Source: Arctopsyche grandis
Lineage: Eukaryota; Arthropoda; Insecta; Trichoptera; Hydropsychidae
Length of the DNA: 64,000 bases
NCBI RefSeq assembly: GCF_051622035.1
Contig: NC_135365.1
Coordinates: 16,906,001 to 16,970,000 of the forward strand
Direction: 5' to 3'
Shown: piece by piece, positions 60,406 to 64,000 of the stretch
How the letters are laid out: each line of letters begins with the position of its first letter
How positions within the stretch are numbered: the first letter of the stretch is position 1
Notes under the pieces: generated by a model
Databases searched by the model: none
What the model saw: the letters and a program-made list of their open reading frames with translations, nothing else
Told to the model about the DNA's origin: nothing
Translations under genes and position numbers: made by a program

Positions 60406-61634
60406 TATAAGTATTAAAAAATAAAAATCAGACATGCATTTGTATGATACAACATTAAAATTATGAGAAATTTTTTATGCAGAATACGTGCATGCAACAA
60501 TGCACCTATAAAATGGAGTGCGCGGGTTTTTGTCGTATCATACGCTTTTTTTTTCGTCTCTTAGGTAAATTACGCTCAGGCGAGCTTTGAAATTAATTAC
60601 AGTAGTGGGATACGGTGAGTGCAGGATGCGTTATATGTTATGAGATGTTGGCGTGCGATAGGGACACGTGTCCGGTGACACGTGCGTGCCAGCCCTTATT
60701 AGTCGTATAAAAATTCACTACGTGTATAATAAATTATGGGCACCACTGAAATATTGTAACTGCATTCCGGCCGATACCGCGTAATGAGGCTGATACAATC
60801 GACCGAATTGAAGATGATATAATATGTAAAATCACATGCATGTATAGGTGCATATATGAACAAGGACACGAACATAAAATGACATGTCAACGTTTTATAA
60901 ATATGTTCTAATAATATAAATATAAGAGCTACCTAACGTAAGAGATGCGTAACGTAAGACATTTTCCTTTAATAGCGAATAGCACTGTGTCAGACTATGA
61001 TTGGTACAAAGACTTCTACTATTGAAATAAAAAAATTTCGGCTGCGGAGCATTTTTCAAAAATGTATGTATGTATGTTTGTAGTTATATTTGAAAAGTTT
61101 TCGTTTGAACTATGTTTATCATATTTACAAAAAAAATGCGTTTTGATATTATGTGTATATTTTGTAAGTTGTTTTTGCTGATTATATTAGTAAAAATGTA
61201 ACATGATACACTCACTGTAAGTGAGTACATTTAGATTGACTGTACACCATTTTTTTGTTCGTGGAATGAAACGTAAAGCAAACGTTCCCTACAGAAAATT
61301 TCGCTTCAATTAAGTAATTGTTACTTTAAGTGAGCACTCGACGCAGATTAATAATATTTTTATATCTTAATGAATTAAAGTATTTTCAATGTAAAAAAAT
61401 TGATGTAAAATATTATATTATTTCAAAACCCCATAAATAGATCCAACTATCATTATATGAAATACTTAAGGTAATTATTACATACATACATCTAATCTAA
61501 CACATGACATTCCAAATTTCAAAAGATTGATAGATGACGCTAATAATAGTGAAAAGTAAAAGGGGCATAGATATCTTTGATCTTTTTGATTCATTTCCAA
61601 CATAGAATGTGTAATACAAAATAATATTCCAAGT
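60406..61634. other. Non-coding stretch with a small GC-richer patch and two E-boxes
   Basis: About 60480-60720 is GC-richer. GGACACGTGTCC (60663-60672 core CACGTG at 60665-60670) and GACACGTGCG (CACGTG at 60679-60684) are two canonical E-boxes 14 bp apart. The rest is AT-rich. Confidence 0.35.
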
Positions 61635-61954
61635 AAAAGAAAATCGTATGTGACCAATGCATGACTTCATGTTCTTCCCAACCCATGACTTCATTGTGAG
61701 TTAACTAACGACACCTACATATGAGGGGAAAAAAGTTAATATGTATAAGAATTTTAGTATCCGATACAAAGTTTCAGTTTCAGTTGGGTGTTCAAAAAAT
61801 CCCCAAAATATACACATACACACACATTTTTTCTAGATCACGAAAACGTGATTAGTGATCGATTCTGAGTTTGAATCAATCAAAAACTTGAATTTTCGCA
61901 TGATCACAAAACTTTATCTATTGTTATTACGTACATACATAGATAAAGTAAAAA
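61635..61954 (+). mobile_element. TTTATCTATGTA-end element (family T), internally deleted, copy g
   Basis: The left end (AAAATCGTATGTGACCAATG, CATGACTTCAT, then a duplicated CCCATGACTTCATTG) is joined through about 60 bp of other sequence to the right part (AAAAATCCCCAAAATATACA, ATCACGAAAACGTGATTAG) and terminus ACGTACATACATAGATAAAG TAAAAA (split for length). It is the only copy showing both ends. Confidence 0.75.
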
Positions 61955-61997
61955 TATCGATATTAATAGGAATACTAGTCTTTTGATAAATCATCAT

Positions 61998-62225
61998 CAT
62001 CATTCACAACCATTCACTATCCACTGCTGGATGAAGGCTTTTCCAACACGCTTCCGATCGTCTTTATTTGAGCCACTGTCATCCATATCATCCCACATTT
62101 TTTTCTAATTTCGTTCACTAACCACCCCTGTGGCCTTCCTTGTACCTTTTAACATTCTCTAGGGTACTATTCGATCACTTCTTTCTTTTCGTCCATTCTT
62201 CGAGCTACTTGACCCGCCCATTGTA
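61998..62225 (-). pseudogene. RTE-like LINE, C-terminal fragment, minus strand
   Basis: The plus strand ATCATCATCATCATTCACAA precedes CTATCCACTGCTGGATGAAG, the inverted RTE end; a (GATGAT)n-like tail therefore ends the minus-strand element. It continues through TGTGGCCTTCCTTGTACCTT and CGAGCTACTTGACCCGCCCA. Decayed in frame. Confidence 0.8.
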
Positions 62226-62892
62226 TATTCTGATACGTGATATATTATTATCATTAATATTTTGTTGTAAATTCTTAAAAGAACAATTGTGAAGAAATTA
62301 CATAATAATTAAATAAATTGAAGATTTAGAAGACTCCTTATACACCTATTTCGTATATGAGAGGTTCAGCTCTCGCGAGAACCGCAGAAGTGCTAGGATG
62401 GATGTAAATTGGTAATATTGTACAATATCGCGTACAATGGATGCCTAATGTAGGCGATAAATTTAATCCGCGTGCCTAACTCGAATAGCGTTTGCTTCCA
62501 TTTACTTTCATTAAACTAAGAGCTCCCTTCAGAGGTAGGCAGGGATAGTCAACCGCTCAGGTGACAGTTCGGGCCTAAACGGAAGCTGACTCCTCTGTCG
62601 AATCTCGATCGCAAAACCGAACGAACACCATTCCCATATGAACTTACGAGTATCTTATGTAAAACAGTACACACACACGTATGTAGATTCAAGTGACCTA
62701 AATTCGAAATAGCAATTCAGTTTCAAAGTATTAACTTTATACAATTTAAACCGAGCGGTCATATTTGCAACACTTCGCTACAAGTTCGGAACAGCTAAGC
62801 AAGTTTGTTAATCGATGACGTTTTGCAAGTGTCATCACTTTACTGGTAGCAATGTTTGTACATTTGTTATTAACAATTTTACATGCATGTGC
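62226..62892. other. Non-coding stretch upstream of the tRNA gene, island at about 62340-62690
   Basis: Mixed sequence (CGCGAGAACCGCAGAAGTGC, GCTCAGGTGACAGTTCGGGC). No exon recognised. It precedes the tRNA gene by about 200 bp. Confidence 0.35.
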
Positions 62893-62964
62893 GGCTCAAT
62901 GGTCTAGGGGTATGATTCTCGCTTTGGGTGCGAGAGGTCCCGGGTTCAAATCCCGGTTGAGCCC
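62893..62964 (+). tRNA. tRNA-Pro, anticodon TGG
   Basis: The 72-nt sequence folds as a complete tRNA. The acceptor stem GGCTCAA pairs perfectly with TTGAGCC, followed by discriminator C. Box A is TGGTCTAGGGGTATGA and box B is GGGTTCAAATCCC within a perfect T stem (CCGGG/CCCGG). The anticodon stem CTCGC/GCGAG encloses the loop TTTGGGT with anticodon TGG at 62935-62937, decoding CCA (and by wobble other CCN) proline codons. A run of eight or more T follows at about 62967, a Pol III terminator. No intron. The internal boxes and anticodon arm look identical to the insect tRNA-Pro I know, so it is probably functional. Confidence 0.97.
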
Positions 62965-62966
62965 AT

Positions 62967-62975
62967 TTTTTTTTG
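62967..62975 (+). terminator. Pol III terminator (T run) of tRNA-Pro
   Basis: A run of T begins two bases after the tRNA 3' end. Four or more T on the coding strand are sufficient for Pol III termination in animals. Confidence 0.85.
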
Positions 62976-63774
62976 CGCATGCGTTTTTTTGCGTAGTCCT
63001 TCGCGAAGATCGAATTTACTTCGAGTTCATGGCTCGACTTCAAATTCGATAAATTTTAAAGTAATAAACGTCGGATAATAATGCGAATCGATATACTGAC
63101 TGGGTAGGTGAAATTTCAATTTGCATAATCCGGTTATTTGAAAATTAACGGCCAAAAATAAAATACGGTCCAAGGACTGCGTCTATCCTATTTCAATTAA
63201 GGAAGATAGTTAAATTTAAAATTAATCTGATTTTATTTCTAATTTGTTTTTGTAATTTCTATGGTTCTTATGGTTTTGTAATATTTGTTATTTTTTCGGA
63301 AAAAATATTTACTTAAAACAGTCAAAAAGAACAATTTGGAAGCGATTATTGAATCCTCGATCCAGCCAATTTTTAATATTTAAATTTGAAACGCACTGAT
63401 GGTGGAATATTCGTTTGTATTTAAACGAAGAATTTACACGCATTATAATAGGATTTTTTCTGTCAAAAAAACCACGAGAGTTGGATTGTTATCATAACAA
63501 AAAATATATTTTAAATCGTTGTGACTATTGAATTATTAATTTACTTTGTGAATGTCATTGGAATTAAAAATTATTTAATTTATTATGGCTATTTAAATTT
63601 AACACAAAACTTTGAACTGACTAAGCCATCAGGGCAAAAACAAATTGTCATCTTTAATGTAAAATTAGTCAATATTTCTGTATTCAACTACATATGTATG
63701 TGCATAAGTATAGAAAACGGAATATGTGGGTGATAAGTATGACAAAGGTGGTTGATATTAATGTATGGGTGACT
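62976..63774. other. AT-rich stretch, nothing recognised
   Basis: CCTTCGCGAAG near 63000 is a short palindrome. The ORF at 63521-63733 is unrecognised. Confidence 0.35.
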
Positions 63775-63775
63775 T

Positions 63776-64000
63776 AACTAGGACAAAATAAGTGTTCAAA
63801 TAGTATCCGAGAGAATGCTAAAAGGTTCATGGAAGGAGTTCATAAGAGAGATGAAATCAGAAAATTGTGTGAGATGAGACGAGTAAATATACTAAAATGG
63901 CAATCGGCAGATGACGAAACTAGGACAAAATAAGTGTTCAAACAGTATCCGAGAACGTTAAAGAGTGCAATGAAGGCCACATGGGTGATAGGTGGATGAA
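63776..64000 (+). pseudogene. RTE-like fragment with an internal direct repeat, cut by the window end
   Basis: DEIRKLCEMRRVNILKW near 63855-63895 and GHMGDRW at the very end resemble the RTE C-terminal block. A 45-50 bp segment starting AACTAGGACAAAATAAGTGT occurs at 63776 and again at 63918 with few changes, so about 142 bp were duplicated. The element continues beyond the window. Confidence 0.55.

Overview
This window looks like gene-poor nuclear DNA from an insect (eukaryotic, strongly AT-rich, full of ACATATGTATG-type microsatellite runs). I infer an insect from the mix of RTE-like, Jockey/CR1-like, pogo, hAT and Helitron elements, from tRNA-derived SINEs, and from one clean eukaryotic tRNA-Pro gene. 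I cannot assign the order. I found no convincing exon of a host protein-coding gene on either strand. The only intact host gene I can defend is tRNA-Pro(TGG) at 62893-62964.

Layout. 1-9.2 kb: an RTE fragment, a small inverted-repeat element, a 32-bp tandem array, a solo LTR with a 4-bp target duplication, two Helitron-like pieces, SINE copies, a long fold-back element carrying a nested SINE, and an inverted-repeat element with CAGTGGCGTA ends. 9.2-22 kb: mostly single-copy DNA, with a CR1/Jockey-like reverse transcriptase end, a pogo-type element holding a decayed transposase, SINEs, and a Jockey-like element whose RT C-terminus is readable over about 235 codons with one stop. 22-36.5 kb: RTE pieces, two very long (TA)n arrays and one shorter one, a mariner-like remnant, a LINE endonuclease domain, and two copies of an LTR-like repeat. 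36.5-50 kb: a SINE split by a second fold-back element with a 10-bp target duplication, a Jockey RT end abutting a hAT remnant, a perfect 15-bp hairpin, and a Helitron with a clear 3' terminus. 50-64 kb: several copies of one element family with TTTATCTATGTA-type inverted ends, more RTE and SINE pieces, and the tRNA gene.

Between the repeats lie about 25 islands of 200-700 bp that are richer in GC and free of repeats I recognise. They may be conserved non-coding (regulatory) DNA in a large intron or intergenic interval; that is inference only. The most coherent internal relationship is that SINEs and a Jockey-like LINE share one 3' end, a 10-bp terminal hairpin (CCAGGAAGGC / GCCTTCCTGG) followed by an A/T-rich tail, as expected if the LINE machinery mobilises the SINEs. 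The two fold-back families and the TTTATCTATGTA family are the best candidates for undescribed elements. All family names rest on motifs read by eye.
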